DNA of 64,000 nucleotides from Rhipicephalus microplus (GCF_043290135.1 NC_134704.1:25538501-25602500); one strand, 5' to 3'. Counted from the stretch's first letter, positions 1 to 14,400 are shown. Numbers and translations are program-made. Notes: generated by a model from the sequence alone, not told the origin.

Positions 1-37
1 GGTGGTTTTGGGACGTTAAACCCTACATATCAATTAC
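1..37 (+). mobile_element. 3' tail of a Ruka-like SINE, cut by window edge
   Basis: The first bases match the shared 3' end (GGTTTTGGGACGTTAAACCC then CATATCAAT) of the SINE copies at 4263 and 52865. The head lies before the window. Confidence 0.75.
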
Positions 38-217
38 TTTAGTAGACTCGGAAAACCCTTAAACAGAACTGCTGCTTAATTAGAACAACTGCTTCTAATA
101 TGACTGCTTTCATACTCGAATTTTCTACTCGGGTTTATCTCAGCAAACAGAACTCTTGCTAAACAGAACACATTTTTCTGGACCCTTCATCATCCATCTA
201 TAGAACCTGAAGTGTCT
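25..217 (+). repeat. Degenerate MITE related to the 49693-49902 element
   Basis: Phrases such as AACAGAACTGCTGCTTAA, AACAACTGCTTCTAATATGA and AACACATTTTTCTGGACCC echo the element at 49693-49902. Ends are unclear, so this is a decayed copy. The remaining bases to 1145 (partial Dop1 intron) are AT-rich with nothing else recognised. Confidence 0.45.
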
Positions 218-1145
218 AGCTTCTGTAATAAGAGTGTACTGTATAATATTGTTCCTTATAATTAAGCTCCTATTGACGATTGTTACTGAGTACTTCTTTT
301 ATTTGAGTTCTATGAGTCTTATTTAAGATTACATTATTGCATCAAGATTAAAAGCTCTAATGGAACACCTTCTACAGCACAGCAAGGTTTCTACAGCAGC
401 TTTTATGATAAACTTATCTGATAACCTGCACTCAGAATATTGTAGTACTACAGGTATCAGCTGTAGGGGATGACTCCCCCCAAAAACCAGTGTCATTGTT
501 TCACTAGGCTGTATCTGTATTAGTTAGATAATAACCCACAATTTCTGATGATGCCAATGAAATTGTATCGAAGTACGTTTTGGAAATTCGAAACACGAGA
601 TGACTGCTGTCACAGCATGTACCATCACAGACACGTGTCAATTTTTATAAGCTGTTTGAAAAAAGGTGCTTCAGCTTAGTTTGATTCTAAAGGAAGTATT
701 ATGTCACTGTAAACCGCTTGTTCCATCATTCACCTGAAAACGGAAAAGTGGCCACGCTAAAAAGAACATCACTCTGCGTCGTTGCAGTTTCATCACACGA
801 GGCATACAGGCATGAGTATTTGGGGCATGATCAGTGCATGCACACATGTGTGCATGTGTGTTGTGGGTTGGCTTTATGCTCAAAAATATGCTTCAGTCAC
901 CAGGTAATGGAGCTGCTTCATATACTTGGGCTTAACAGATTGAATTGCATAGGAGGATTCGTGTTCAAATACTTTGACACTCCTATCTTTGAGACAGGAC
1001 TGCATATATCTGTGAAGAAGAAACCTGAAGGCTATCACGTTTTCGACCTGTCATGAAAGTGAATGCTGCAATGTCGAAAGAAAAAAAAGACTCTTCAATA
1101 TCATGTTGGCTTGACATGCCGTCTTGTCCTTCTTTGTGATCACAG

Positions 1146-1321
1146 GTCCAGGCACTGTGTGCTTCGCTTCAGGACTCGAGCATCCTGGTACAGAGGAGCA
1201 CACTAGAGCTTCTGCTCCTGGGTTTTCCCCTGCACAACTGCTCGTTAGTGTATGGGGACAGGGTCCGCGTTTGCACAGCAGCACTGGGTGTCCTGCTTCG
1301 AAGGGACATGTCATTGAACCG
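1146..1321 (+). CDS. Dop1: Dop1 visible exon 1
   Basis: Acceptor ATCACAG before 1146 and donor GTACTC at 1322. It starts in phase 0 with [18 protein letters not shown] and ends inside the Arg codon of RRDMSLNR, the conserved DOP1 block before RLxAW. Residues 1-59 of the visible protein. Confidence 0.93.
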
Positions 1322-4300
1322 GTACTCAGGCACTGCCTTTCACTATTTGTCTTAGCTTAATAAATGCTTAAACCTTGGTATAATGAATCCAGATATAACG
1401 AAATATCAGTTACAATGAAGTTAGTGAAAAATAGTCTTGCAATAGATATAGTTTGTGGGAATATACCTTCATAGCAAATTTTTGGATATAGCGAACGGAT
1501 GTTTACACTAAACAATGTTTACACTGAGAGTTATTATGTTTATTTACTGTTTGCTCGGTTGCACGCTGCATAAAACACTAAACGATAGGCTTGTGTGAAT
1601 GCCAAGTTTTAGGTTTGAAGCGAATAGTGATTTGGTTAAGTAATTTCAAATAGAATAGTTTGAATAGTATATATGGCGAGCATATTTTTCATAAACCAAC
1701 TAGCCTTCATAATATATATATATTTTTGTTGTTGAAACAAGGCTTGTGCAGACTTCATTCATTTCTGTTCACCGTGAAGTGGAAGCAATTTTGAATATTA
1801 GCAGGAGTTAACTTTAGGTAGGATCTATGTGATAACCAGCAAAATACATTAGGTATAGAGCACATAAGCCATTATGACAAGCTTTTAAACTAAAAAAAAA
1901 AATTGTTGGATTTAGTAAAGGTGGTTTCGCTGCAGTGTAAGGGTGGTAAACCATGAAAACCCAGACTCAGGTTTATATTAGTTTGCGTGTAACTTTCTGT
2001 AAAAGTGGTTTCACTGTACTGAAGTAGTGCTGAGATGTAATACACATATCCAGAAGAAATTCACACTGCTGCTAAGCTCCGCTTCTAGGTTAAATGGAGA
2101 TGTTACCCTGAAATCGATTCATTTTTTCTGTTTAAGAGCTCGTTTTACCGACTCGTATGTTCTAAGTTTAGCAAATTTTAAAACTTAACATATTTTACAG
2201 GCAATTATTTGCATTCTACCGAAAGTCAAATTCTGCTGCTATTCAAAGTTGTTCCCGCTTCTTTTTATTTAAAAAAATGACATTTGCCCAGGCCATGTTT
2301 TAATTTTCAAAAAATATTGTGCAGGTTAGGTTGGGCATTACAAATATGCCCCTCTTTCTTTATAATATATGATATCCGTACTATTGGAATTCGATTTGAA
2401 ATTATTCGACCAATGTCATTATTCGCTTTGAACCTAAAATTCACTATTCGCACAAGCCTATTCATTAGGGTGGTTGGAGTAAGCAACACTGTAATGCGTA
2501 CAGGAGGCACATTTATGTCTGCTATTATGCAAGAATACAAATGACCCAAAATATATGCAAAGAATGCAAGTCTGGCTGAGGAACTGAAAATGATTGACTG
2601 ATTCCCTGTTATTACGATTTACTAAGTTACTGCATGTTACCTTCAGCTCATTTAGTTAGGTTCATTTCACATTGACATGCATATAGTTAATTAATTAATC
2701 GTGATTATTGACATGCATTTAGTTATTTAATTAACCTTGATCACAATAAGTAAAGATGAAATCTGTGTATTTTTCTTCTACACTCCCTCAATTAGCTCTT
2801 TTATTATAGTATGTGTGTCGTTTCATGTAGTAATTTCAAAGTTCCAACACTGAGCTTCTGTAACTCCCGGGGTCATAAGTTCTTGAGACTTGTTGGTTCC
2901 ACGCATACTCCCATTGCCAGGCGACTCTTTGCCTGGCTGTTTGGAAGTGATGGGTCGTCTACTATCAGTGTCGTGCCATCGCCCGAGTCTACAGGATCGT
3001 CCGAGCCACCGCCATCTCCCGTGCCCGACTCTCCAGAGCCTACGCATGCAACATACTTCCACTCGCATTCGAGTGCTCTCCTGTTGGATGCCATTAAGTG
3101 CTTGTTCAGTGTAAGTTGAATGGTTGTTACCGTTGTTGTCTATCTTTAAGTTCTTGTTGTATTTTTGGGTGTGCCTTTGTACGTCCCCCAATACTCAAGG
3201 ATCAAAGGATGATAGTGCAACATATAAAAGGCATTTATTTCACCTATTCAGTAAGCCAGCCAGCCAAATTCAGCAGTCATTGTAGCATCCTTGAAATGTT
3301 TGATTTATCATATTAGAGTGTTGAGTCTGTAATGTTGTATTACAGACTCAACATAATTTATATTTCTATAAAAACCATCACCTATGTCATTCGCGATACT
3401 CATGTGGGAGAAAATACAAAAAAGTTCTAATGTCCCCACATGTTGTGAGCGTAGGAACAATACTTGATGTACAGTGAAAGTTCGTTAATTCGACATTTGT
3501 TGATTCGAACATGGGGTGATTCGGACGTGTTTCCTGGCCCTGGCAAGCATATGTCTTGTTTGATCGCATTAAGCTCTCATTAATACAGTTTTGTTTGGTC
3601 GCAACCAAGTTAATTTGGACGATCTCAGTGTGTGGCAAGCACAAACGGCTACGAATATGAGACGCAAAGGGTGAAAATGGCGTTCACATGCAAACAATGC
3701 TGCCGTGGGCCTTTAGAAAAGTGAGGTCACCGTCCACGATTGTGTATTAGTGAGCCAGGTTAATTTAACAGTACGTGCGATGCGCAGCAGTTTTGTTTCA
3801 ACTCTGGACACGGGATGCGCGCGTGCCTCTAGGACTGCATTGATGCTATAATCCTGTCTTTAGCGACCACAGTTTTATCTATAGAAGAAATGGCACTCAG
3901 TAGCCTTGTTTCGAGTTTGGGCACTGCATGCACTATGTCACGAAACTCAAATGTGGTGGAAAGTATTTAAGCTCAACAGCTTTAGCCCTGGCCCGCATGC
4001 TAGCATAAAGTTCACTTGCCACATTGTGATGGACAAACTATCAGTTTCTGGCCATTTTCCTGGCAGTAAAGTTATGACATGCATATGTGGTGGCGGTATG
4101 GGATAATTGTCAGGTTCAGAGCTTGTTTGAGCTTAAGGCAGTGAAGTGTTGAACCACAGTCACATTGTGAACGAAGTTGGAGTTGATCAAAATTGCAGCT
4201 TTTACACTGCTCTTATGGGAAATAAGGGCTGGAATTGCGTATGTATCAAGAAAATCAAGAGGGCCCCGCCGCAGTGGTCTAGTGGCTAACGTACTCGGCT

Positions 4301-7300
4301 GCTAACCTGTAGGTCGCGGGATCGAATCCCGGCTGTGACAGCTGCATTTCCGATGGAGGCAGAAATGTTGCAGGCCCTTGTGCTCAGATTTGGGTGCACG
4401 TTAAAGAGCCCCAGGTGGTTGAAATTTTCGGAGCCTTCCACTACGGCGTCTCTCATACTCATATGGTGGTTTCGGGACGTTAAACCCCACATATCAATCA
4501 ATCAAGAAAATCAAGAGGTATTGATGTAATGGATACTTGTTTAGTTTCTTGATACTTTTGGCAATTCGGCATTCAGTAAATCCGGAAATGTTTTTTTGGT
4601 CCCATGAAAGCCAAATTAGCGAGCTTTTACTGTAGCCGCTATTATAATATTTTCATGCTTAGAAAACAGTAAGACCATATGCTGGCATGTTTATGCCGTG
4701 CTGGGCTTTGTTTCTGCAGCCTTCAACATCCAGGTCACCTGTTCTCAGCAGCAACTTTTCAGTTCTTTGGCCATACAGAATTCTTGTCTCCCTCATGGAC
4801 AAGCCTGAAACAAGTTTTATACTGGACGATGTTCTCATTGATGTTTTCAGGTAAGGTTTCTTCTCATGCAAGCACCTGGCATTGAAAGCTTTCACTTTAC
4901 TGCTAGCTTTCCTGCCTGGCGTAACTACATGTGAGGCAATACTGTTAGCAGCTAGGTTATGTGTGAAAAATATTCCATGCTGGTGCTTTGATTGATAAGT
5001 TCCCTCATGTTTTTAGGGCCCCGCACCAAGTTTCTGATAGCAAACAGGCAAGAGTGATCACAGGGCGGCAAAAGATGTGGTCCTCATTCAGACTCGCTGT
5101 GGAGCTCATTTAGACTTACTGATGAAATATGTTTTGCATTTACGGGTCACTCGGACTCGTACTCATCAAAATTGTGCTCGGCTGGACTCTCTCGGGCTCT
5201 GACTAAAATTTTCTCAAGGAAGCTCACTCAGACTCAAACTCGCTAAAATATTATTCGCTCAGGCTCGGAACTTTGGCTCAATCAGAGTTTGAGGAAGTAG
5301 ACTCGTGAGGGAATTTCAGATGAGCCTAGTGCATAAATTTTGACCACTGTGTGTATAATATAGTATATTGCACCAATATTGCGCTACTGTCACATTTCTC
5401 TGGCAGTCATGAGATGATAGAGTTGGTAAGTGTGAACTTGCACACTGCTTTTACGTAAAGCAAGAACAGGCATTGCATTTTCATTCAATAAAGAAAGATG
5501 CGTTAAGTAAATATGTCTTCGTTGCTCTCTAGGTGACCTCGGCACTTCAGACATTAATTTGATACAGAATTTTTTTGTGGTCTTGCGAAATTGGAAATAA
5601 CAAGGTTTTAACGTAATTCTTATTTTTTTATTCTGTCGTTTCAAATATCAGGTCCCTGTATATTGAGTGTAACCTAGGGACGGTGACCAAGTCTCATCAG
5701 GAAAAACAAGTCAACCGAAGCAACTTTGAGCTGATCAAGACGGCCAATCTGCTGTTCAGCTCCCTGGAGCCCAACTATCTCTGGGAGTATGTGCACAAAT
5801 GCTTCCAGGGTGCTTGCGAGTGTGCGTCATCATCTGCTACCAAGGTGCCTCCCCAGGCAAAGTGCAGCGAAGGAAACAAGGTGGCTCATGTTGGCGCTGG
5901 ACAGCCATCACTGATTGAAGTGTGTGTCCTTTCAGAGTTTCTGCTGGAAGTCATCTCATTGGTAAGAATTTATTAAATGGAGCTTGTATTACCTCGTAAG
6001 TGTCATTGGGGTTGTAGGTGTGATTGCCATGTATTAGAGAGGCTCGGGTTCTCCTCAAGTGACAAAACGTCACTTTTCTCCCGAGCCTGCCCTCAACCTT
6101 GGGATGAAATAAAAAATTGAATTGAATTGAATTGAATTAAATCTCTGAGAATTCGAAGAAACGTGGCCCTCGAAGGTGTGCCTGTCACAGGTGTATTTGT
6201 GCGCTCCGTTTCGCAGTACTAATTGATGCTGTCTTTAGTGTTGGCTTGTCAGTGGTCAGCAGTTTCTGGTGCACTCTGTTCGAGGTCATCGAGGTGACTT
6301 GTCATTTCACGTTACCACTTTTCATAGTTGCCTGGATATGAACGATTTGGCTGTTGCTGTTAGCTGTAACAGCGGAAGTGTTGCACGATTGGGCTGTTGC
6401 TGTTAGCTGTAACAGCGGAAGTGTTGCACTGCTAAACATGGGGACGATGATCCTATTCCCAGCACAGAGAAAGGAAAAAGATAGCAGGGAGCATTGCTGA
6501 ACGTGATAGAAAAAGTATGTCGTCAAGCACACACATGCCAAGTTTCACTTGCCCATATTTTCTCAGTAAAGCTAGGGCTTGTGACCTTCAAGGGCTGAAT
6601 TCAGGAGCTGACTATGAGGCTTGTACGAGGTCTGTTAGAAAAAATATCCAATCTTTGGCGGAAGAAAAAAAAAAACTGGCATAATTGTAGCCTAATAATT
6701 GAAAACCTAATCCCCCTCAAAGTTGTCTTCTTAGAACTCGGCACACTTCTCCCAGCAGTGCTGCCATTGTTGGAAGCATTCTCAGAAGGCCTCTTTCGGA
6801 ATGTAGTTAAGCTCAGCTGTCGTTGCAGCCGGAATGTTCTCTCTTGTCTGAAATCGCTCTCCTTTCAATGTCCTGCTGAATTTGGGAAACAGCCAGAAGT
6901 CGCAGGGGGTCATATCAGAAGAGTAAGGAGCCTGTTAAACTACAGGAGTCTGACTTTTCGCCAAAAAAAGTCTGAACCAAGTGATTGATATATGTGTGGG
7001 GTTTAACGTCCCAAAACCACCGTATGATTACTAGAGACGCCATAGTGGAGTGCTCCGGAAATTTCGATCACCTGGAATTCTTTAACGTGCACCCAAATCT
7101 GAGCACACGGGCCTACAGAATTTTCGCCTCCATCGAAAATGCAGCCGGAATTCGATCCTGCGACTTTCGGGTCAGCAGCAGAGTACCTTAGCCATTAGAC
7201 CACAGCAGCAGTGCCTCTAAACCAAGTGTGAACAATGTGCAGGAGCATTGTCGTGACGGATGCACCAGTTTCTTGTTGACCACAACTCAGGTCTCTTGCA

Positions 7301-8436
7301 TCGCACAACATCACGTAGGCGACGGAGGACATCCCTGTACTACTCTTTAGGGAACTTCTGGGTTCATTGGCAAGAACTCTCCGTACACATGCATTTATTG
7401 TCACTTGTGCATGAACATGTCACCAGTTCATGCACAAGTGTTCACTAGGGAATGCCACTAGAGCCAGCACTTGATGATTAGTGTACCTGTCCAAACCTAG
7501 TCTCCAGTGATTCACTTTTTTCTGATAATTTATTATTTCAACCTCCCATGTTCCCCTGAACATTTGTGTTGTCTGAATAGTCAATTTCTCATGAAAATGC
7601 ATTTAACTATAGTTCTTACTAAAGGGAGACTAGTATTTGTAAAGTGTCTCTCACCAGAAAGCTCAGGCATGTACGTGGCATGTATATTCGATTCGACCTG
7701 ATCACTCTTTCTGATTGACCTTTTTATTTGTATAGTTTTTTTACAATTATTTTTTCTTCCTTCCAGGACACATACGTGGAGACCGACAACCTCCCAGCGC
7801 TCCTACAGAAAGTTGCAAAAGATTTAGAGCAGTACTGTGTCTCGCTCTCACCGGAAGAGCTCAACGGTGCTCTGCTTCTTTGTTTAAAACTTCTTTCCAA
7901 GGTACAGCCAACGACCATGCAACCCAACTCTTCGGCCGTGGAGCCAGCCTGCTCTCCTGCCGATTCGCTCATTACCAGTCGCCTGCAGACATCGGAAAAG
8001 TTTTCGACGTCTTGCGAAGAGGAGCTGTCTCTGGCAAATCTTATTTCTAGCTGCACGTCATCCTTCCAGCATCTGTTTCTTCGATTTGTCGAGCTTTGGG
8101 TACTCACCGATGCCACCGCTGTCTTGAACCAGTTTGCCACTGCGCTTATCTCCAAGAGAGCCAAGAAAGGCGAGTGCAGGCTTGCATGCTTATGGCCTTG
8201 TCTGTGAAAACTTTTTTTGTGTGTAATTGTTAATTGGTTTCCATGTCTTTCTGCAAGTATTGTACATTTAAACTTCAATATAGCGAAATATTGGTTATAG
8301 CAAACTAAATGAAAATATTTTTGAAATAGATATACAGTCGTACCCGTTTACAACGAACTCGAAAGTGCCGCGATAAATAGTCCTTACACCAGTAGTTCGT
8401 TGTATATGTATAGTCCACATAGTGGGGAAACCGTTG

Positions 8437-8492
<56 letters not shown>

Positions 8493-11400
8493 TTTCATTA
8501 AAAAGTGTGAACAACCCCTTCGCCTACAAGTTGGACCTTTTCGCATAATGAACGACACTCGTTCGCAATGAATTCGTGCTGTTCCACTGAAGTGCGGTAC
8601 CGCCATGTCGAATTAATCATCCCTGGCTAGTTGCATGCAGCATATCGCTTGCTCTACTCTCACCGTTGCATGCCAGTTCGCTTTCAGTCCGATGTATGCG
8701 CATGTTTGTGCATTCTTCATGCATGATTCACTCATGATTGTGTTCAGGTGCGGCGACTAGCCTGTTCGTTTTTTACAACAAATCATTTTACAAGCAACGT
8801 GCGCAAGTACAATGCGGCAACGGCGTACTTGCGAACGGCACCATGATGCACTTGTACCACTGTCACTCCGCCGTGCAGCTACCTCCAGATGACTGTGATA
8901 AGGTCGCTGGCAGGGAGTCAAAATGGCACTTTCATCACCTCCAGCCATCTCGCTATCGCTCTTTTTTATGCTTATTCGTTAAGGCACTGCCACAACTGCG
9001 CGAAAATCGTCACTAATCGACTGATCTTTGCTGTTACCGAAAGGTGGAAAACCTTTAATGGCACATTGTGGTGTCGAAGAGTTGAGTGTCGCAGTGAACT
9101 TTCATGCGACAGAAGTTATCGCTTCTCACATTTATAGCTTCTCGCATTCGAAGGCATTGCTGGTTGATTGTTGGAGAAAGGGGTCAGAAAAGTTTACTGT
9201 ATGAAAGGTGACCGCAATTCTTCTTGCTTCCTCCTATTTATTTTTGTTGTTGTTTTCCCCTCACTTCCGTTCTGCTGGTGAAGAAACGTCTGAAATGTGA
9301 ACTGCCTCACTCGCAACGTCCGAAATCTGCATGCAGTGCTGGCCGTGTTCTGTGATATTTTTGTCGCAAGTAAACTGCACAATGCACACGCTAGCGCACC
9401 TATCACATGCTTCAGAATGCCTGTTTTAACTTTTTTTTTTCTCTGTGTATGCACTATATTTTTCCGCGACCGCGACCGTGTCAGAAGTGTTTGTTGTAAA
9501 AGTAGGAGTCTTTGAAAAATATTTGCTGTATGTGTACTCAGTTTCAAAGGTTGGCATAAGAAAATCGCAAGTGCACAGAAATATGGTCTCTTTAACCAAT
9601 AGTATCTGGAATCGTTATAAATTGGTTGGACAGTAGTATTTAAAATGTCTCTTTATGATGAATTTTCAGATATAAGGAACTTTTTTCGTGTGAGATGCAA
9701 CTTGCTATAATGAAGTTTGAGTGTATAATGTTTCATTTATATTAACTTCAATTTGTACGTATTGTCACTGCTGATATAAAGTGTATGGTTTTTTTTGCTG
9801 CAATTTTTTATGCTTTATTTCACTGGTGATGTAATGCACATAGTTTTTTGCTGGTTGCCAGGCTCCGCCACCTAAGCCACCACTGGCTTTGGTGGGCCTA
9901 ACCTCATATATTTCTTTATTTAAAGAAAGAGCATACAACACATTGTTCAGAGGTAATTAGCAGTGTTTACTTGACTAACATATCCACTTAATTTTGTCTA
10001 CTTGTCCTTAAAAAAAAAAGAGATTACAAGAGAGTGCTATATTGTCATTTGATTATTCAAAACTAGAAGACAACTTGTCTTGACTTTCTTGTCTATTAGT
10101 TTTCATTTATGTTGTGCTTAACAAAGAAGAATGAGCCCTTTATAGTCCTCTATTGTTAGTCGATTTCAACTCAGTGACAGGTTTTTTAGGGTACTTGTAT
10201 CTGGCTAGTATTTGGCTAAAACTGCATGTACTATTAGTAGTAGTAGGAGTAGATGTTGCTAGCGAAGGCGTGCTGTCGCCAGCGCAGTAATACAATGTGG
10301 GGGACTATTATCCCAGGGATATTCTCCTCCATCCCTCGTCCTACAAGATGTGTATGACAATTTTCCCATTTCATAAGCAGAGAAGAAAGCATTCCGTGTT
10401 ACAGTTAGCAGGAGTTGAGGAAAATCTGTGGCATTTGGCATCAGCTGTTGCGTAGGGACGAGCTTCACACAAGTTCTCTTTCTCTGGGTATTTCTTTTCC
10501 GTGGCACACACGGTTTCTGTTGTGGTGCAAGTTTTTCCTCTTGCATAGAATGTGTTTCAGTCTTTCCTTGGTTATTTGCAGATGATAGGGAGAAAGAGCT
10601 GCATGGGCTGTTGCAGCTGTGCTTGCTTCAGGAGGAAGGTGGTGACCCGTACCAAAGCATCGAGCTGCCACAAGTGCCACCCAGGCCACTGGAGAATGCT
10701 GACATTCCGCAGATTAAGCTGCAGGTGCAGTCTTGTTTCAGCAAGCTGAAGGATACTTACGCTACCCTATGCCAGCTTCTGGTTGAGCTGTCCTCATTTC
10801 CAGCATCTCTGGGAACACTCAAAGCCATCTTCTTTGATGTGGACTCTCCACGTGAGTTATGTAAATGTCTACGGTAACCGCAATAGTACAGCTGTCTTGA
10901 AAAGTTTGTAGACAGGTAATTGAGTCTAAAAACAGTGTTTTAATGTCATGGCATGTAACATGAAAATAGAAACTGAAGTTTGGACTTTGGAATTATAAAC
11001 ATGGCAGTGTGTCCATCCGTTTTACGTTGTCAATTTTATCAGTCAACGTGACATTTCAATCCACATGCTACTTTGTTGCAGAATGCCTGGTCCACATACT
11101 CAAGTGTACATATGTTGACATCCTAAGGAGTGATGCGAATGTTTATTAAAAAAAAAAAAAAAAGAAGCTGCAATCTTTTTATTATCATCATATCATTAGA
11201 CAGCACTTAATGTAGTAGAATTTCATCTGTAATGAAACGGGCAAATAATTATTGCAAGTCTGGAACATTTTACTTTCTGATCCTGCATGTGCACTAGAAA
11301 ATAGCCCCTCGTAATACAAAGCACTGATGGTTGGTATTATATACACCATTTAATCATCCAATAGATGTACTTGACACCACAGACACGACACTTCAGCCGC

Positions 11401-14400
11401 TAGTTTCGATTGTGCTAATATGCTCAGGTTCCCTTTTACCACTCTGTGGTTATGCAAAGCAAGTGAAGTGGAATTAACTTAACCTCCGAACCAGCTCACG
11501 TAATCATGGTGCCTGCATTGGTCACTGTAGTTCATTCTTTGCATTGCTGCTTTTCTTTTTTTCCTACATGAACAGAAAACCAACTCGGTGTCATAAGTAA
11601 GATAACATCTCAACATTGCATCTGTTCTTGCACTTGGTTGTTGTGTGCAGGTAGCGCGGATGAAGAGTTCCTCCCCAACTGGCTGCGACAGTTGCTCATG
11701 ATTTCCTGCTTCGCGGAAGACCGTGACCTTCTGTTGCAGACCCTTGCCACTGTGCTCGATTTGCTGGGCCTTGCGAGAACAGCCGCTGTCGCCCTAGAGC
11801 CATCGTTCCGCGATGGAAACCGTAGTCTTTCTCCAGGCAGCCAGGTACGCTAATGCAATGCCGTTGTGCTATTCTCCACTTTTTCATTCTCTGCCCATTC
11901 TCTCTGGAACTACCGTATTTACTCGCATAATTCTCGCACTTTTTTTTTTTGCCGGAAAACCGATGAAAAGTTGGGGGGTGCGAGAATTACGCGGGGAAAA
12001 CTTTCTACGAAAACGTACAGAGCGAAAAAGAAAACGAAGTAGCCGCAAATCGGGATTCTCACACCAACAACTAACAGCAAGCTTTAAGAAGTACTAATTA
12101 AAACTTACCTCAACAATAAAAGCAGAGGTTCAACACAAGACAAGATTTAATTGAGACAAAAAGTGGAAGCAAATAGTCGAGAATTAGAATACATTCGCAA
12201 AGCTTGTGGACGTTGCGGGCGTAGCGGTAGCGTTCGTCGCTCAACAGGAGCCCTCAAAAGGTAAGCGTGGGACGTCAGTATTGGGCTGATGGCTATTTAA
12301 CAGAATTGTCCACAGTTTCCTTTTTAAGAAATAAAGTTTACCATCAATCCCAAGAGCCTACCGGCGGCCCTGTTGCCGTTCTTTAGTGCATTATCTATCA
12401 CTTGCAACTTGAAAGCAGCCGTACAGCTTCAGTATCGCCTCATAACTTGACAAGGTTATCGACGCAACATACAAAACACGCCGCAACGCGCACTGGCCAC
12501 TTTGGCTTGGCTTGAGTTGGATTGAATCTCTGTGCAATAGTACGCTTGATGCTTAAGAGATGGCGCCAGATGACGTGTGCTATCATCATCAGTGGCTGGA
12601 CAGAGCAGACGACATTATTGCAGCAGTTTTCGGGGGTGCGATAATTACTCGAGGAAAAAAAGAAATCGTATTTTTGTTGGGCGATGTGGGGGGTGCGAGA
12701 ACTGTGCGAGTGCGAGGATTAGGCGAGTAAATACGGTAATAGATTTTCAGGGTTGTCAGGACAGTCAGCATCACTACCAGCTTCACTGGCAAAGGGGGAA
12801 AAGCCCCCTGCTTCATGCAACTTTCCACATGCTGCATAGAAAAAATATTGCCACTAGTACAAGTTCTGAAACTATTATTTCTACAGATGCTAGCATGCTT
12901 GTATGTGCCGCTGTTCAGAAGAGGACAAAGATGCGCGTGCAGAGAAAAACAATAGTCGTACTGCCGTTGTTCGAATCAGTTTGACGTCCTTGTGTGCCCT
13001 TATCAGCAGGTTACAGTCACGTTGTAACGTGACACTGGTGGAGGTGCTGGGTAATAGTCTATGCACTGTTACCACGAGGAAGATCTCGGTCCCAACATTG
13101 ACACCTTAGTAGAAACAGCCAACCTTCGACGCAGTCGGCGGCAACTAGGCCTACCACCCCAGTTCAGCCCTCTTCCGGAACGCTCCAGAACCATGGCATA
13201 TGCGACAACTGCAAGCCAGACTGAACCGTCCGCGACTCCGCCAGCACCATGGCTACCAGCCTCCCGAACGCCAAAGCCCTTCCATGGGGAGCCCTACGAA
13301 GACGTTGAAGACTGGCTGGACCAATACGATCGAGTCGCCGTCGCCAACGAGTGGGACGAGCACCGGAAACTGCGGTATGTCTATTTCTACCTGGAGGATT
13401 CGGCGCGTATTTGGTTCGAGAATCACGAGGCCGCCCTGACAACCTGGCCGGTGTTTTGCACTCAGCTGCGGAACACGTATGGTAGCGCTGACCGGAAAGA
13501 ACAAGCCGAACGTCTCCTCAATTCTCGCAATCAACGACCCAATGAAAGCGTGGCCATGTTTGTTGAGGAGATGTCTCGTCTGTTCCGTCGAGCGGATTCT
13601 GCAATGACGGAAGACAAAAAGGTGCGCATTCTGATGCGGGGTGTCAAGGAGCAGCTGTTTGCAGGACTTGTACGAAACCCACCAGCTACCGTGGCAGAAT
13701 TCCTCCGTGAAGCGACGACAATGGAGCGAATGCTGAGACAGCGATCTTCGCAGTATGAGCGGTCCGACAACCTTGCATGTCTGTCAGCAGCCTTGGTAAC
13801 ACCCGATGTCACGAGCGTGAGAGACCTTGCTGAGCTAGTTCGTAGCATTGTACGCGACGAGCTGCAAAAGCTTCACGCAGTGCCTTCACAGCCTCAAGTG
13901 GCTGCTCTGACAGACGTCGTCCGTGAAGAGGTGCGGCAGCTGGTACGACCATTAGCGCCACCTCCAACCGAAGCTCCTCTGCTAACGTATGCGGAAGCTG
14001 TACGTACTCCTGCACCGGCAGCCAGCTATTTCCCCCGACCGACTAGCCTGCAGACGCCACAGCACTTCTCGGGCGGGCCACGCTATGAAAACCAACGACT
14101 GCAGATGCCGCAGTACTACTCGGGCCCACCACACTATGAGAATCCGCGACCCAATTTGCGTAAATCTTGCGTGTGGCGCGCTTCCGACAATCGGCCACTA
14201 TGCTACCACTGTGGTGAGCCAGGTCACCTGTACCGGGAGTGCTCGTACAGACAGATGGGCCTACCTGGATTTCGGCCAGACGCTCGTCGGCCCAGGGACG
14301 GCGAACGACCCCGCGCCATCGCAGAATACTTGGCAAGTCTACCGTCTCCGAATCTTCAGCGACGCCAATCACGCTCTCCGTCTCCTCGACGCTCTACGTC

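Larger units (their letters stand above)
8170..10581 (+). other. Dop1 GC-AG intron
   Basis: 2.4 kb intron beginning GCGAGT and ending TTTGCAG. It holds the transposon relic and (GT)n listed separately. From 9730 to 10560 it is AT-rich with no recognised element, apart from a hairpin-like GCCACCACTGGCTTTGGTGG near 9880. Confidence 0.8.

Noticed and set aside
2811..3191. Arg/Gly-rich antisense proteins at Dop1 exon 2
   Set aside because: Opposite-strand shadows of a Pro/Ser-rich coding exon with proper splice sites.
4270..4345. tRNA gene at the SINE head
   Set aside because: Box A and box B are present, but no complete cloverleaf or CCA-side acceptor closes. The same head occurs in several dispersed copies with SINE bodies.
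8295..8606. His/Thr-rich protein on the minus strand
   Set aside because: Translation of the (GT)n microsatellite.
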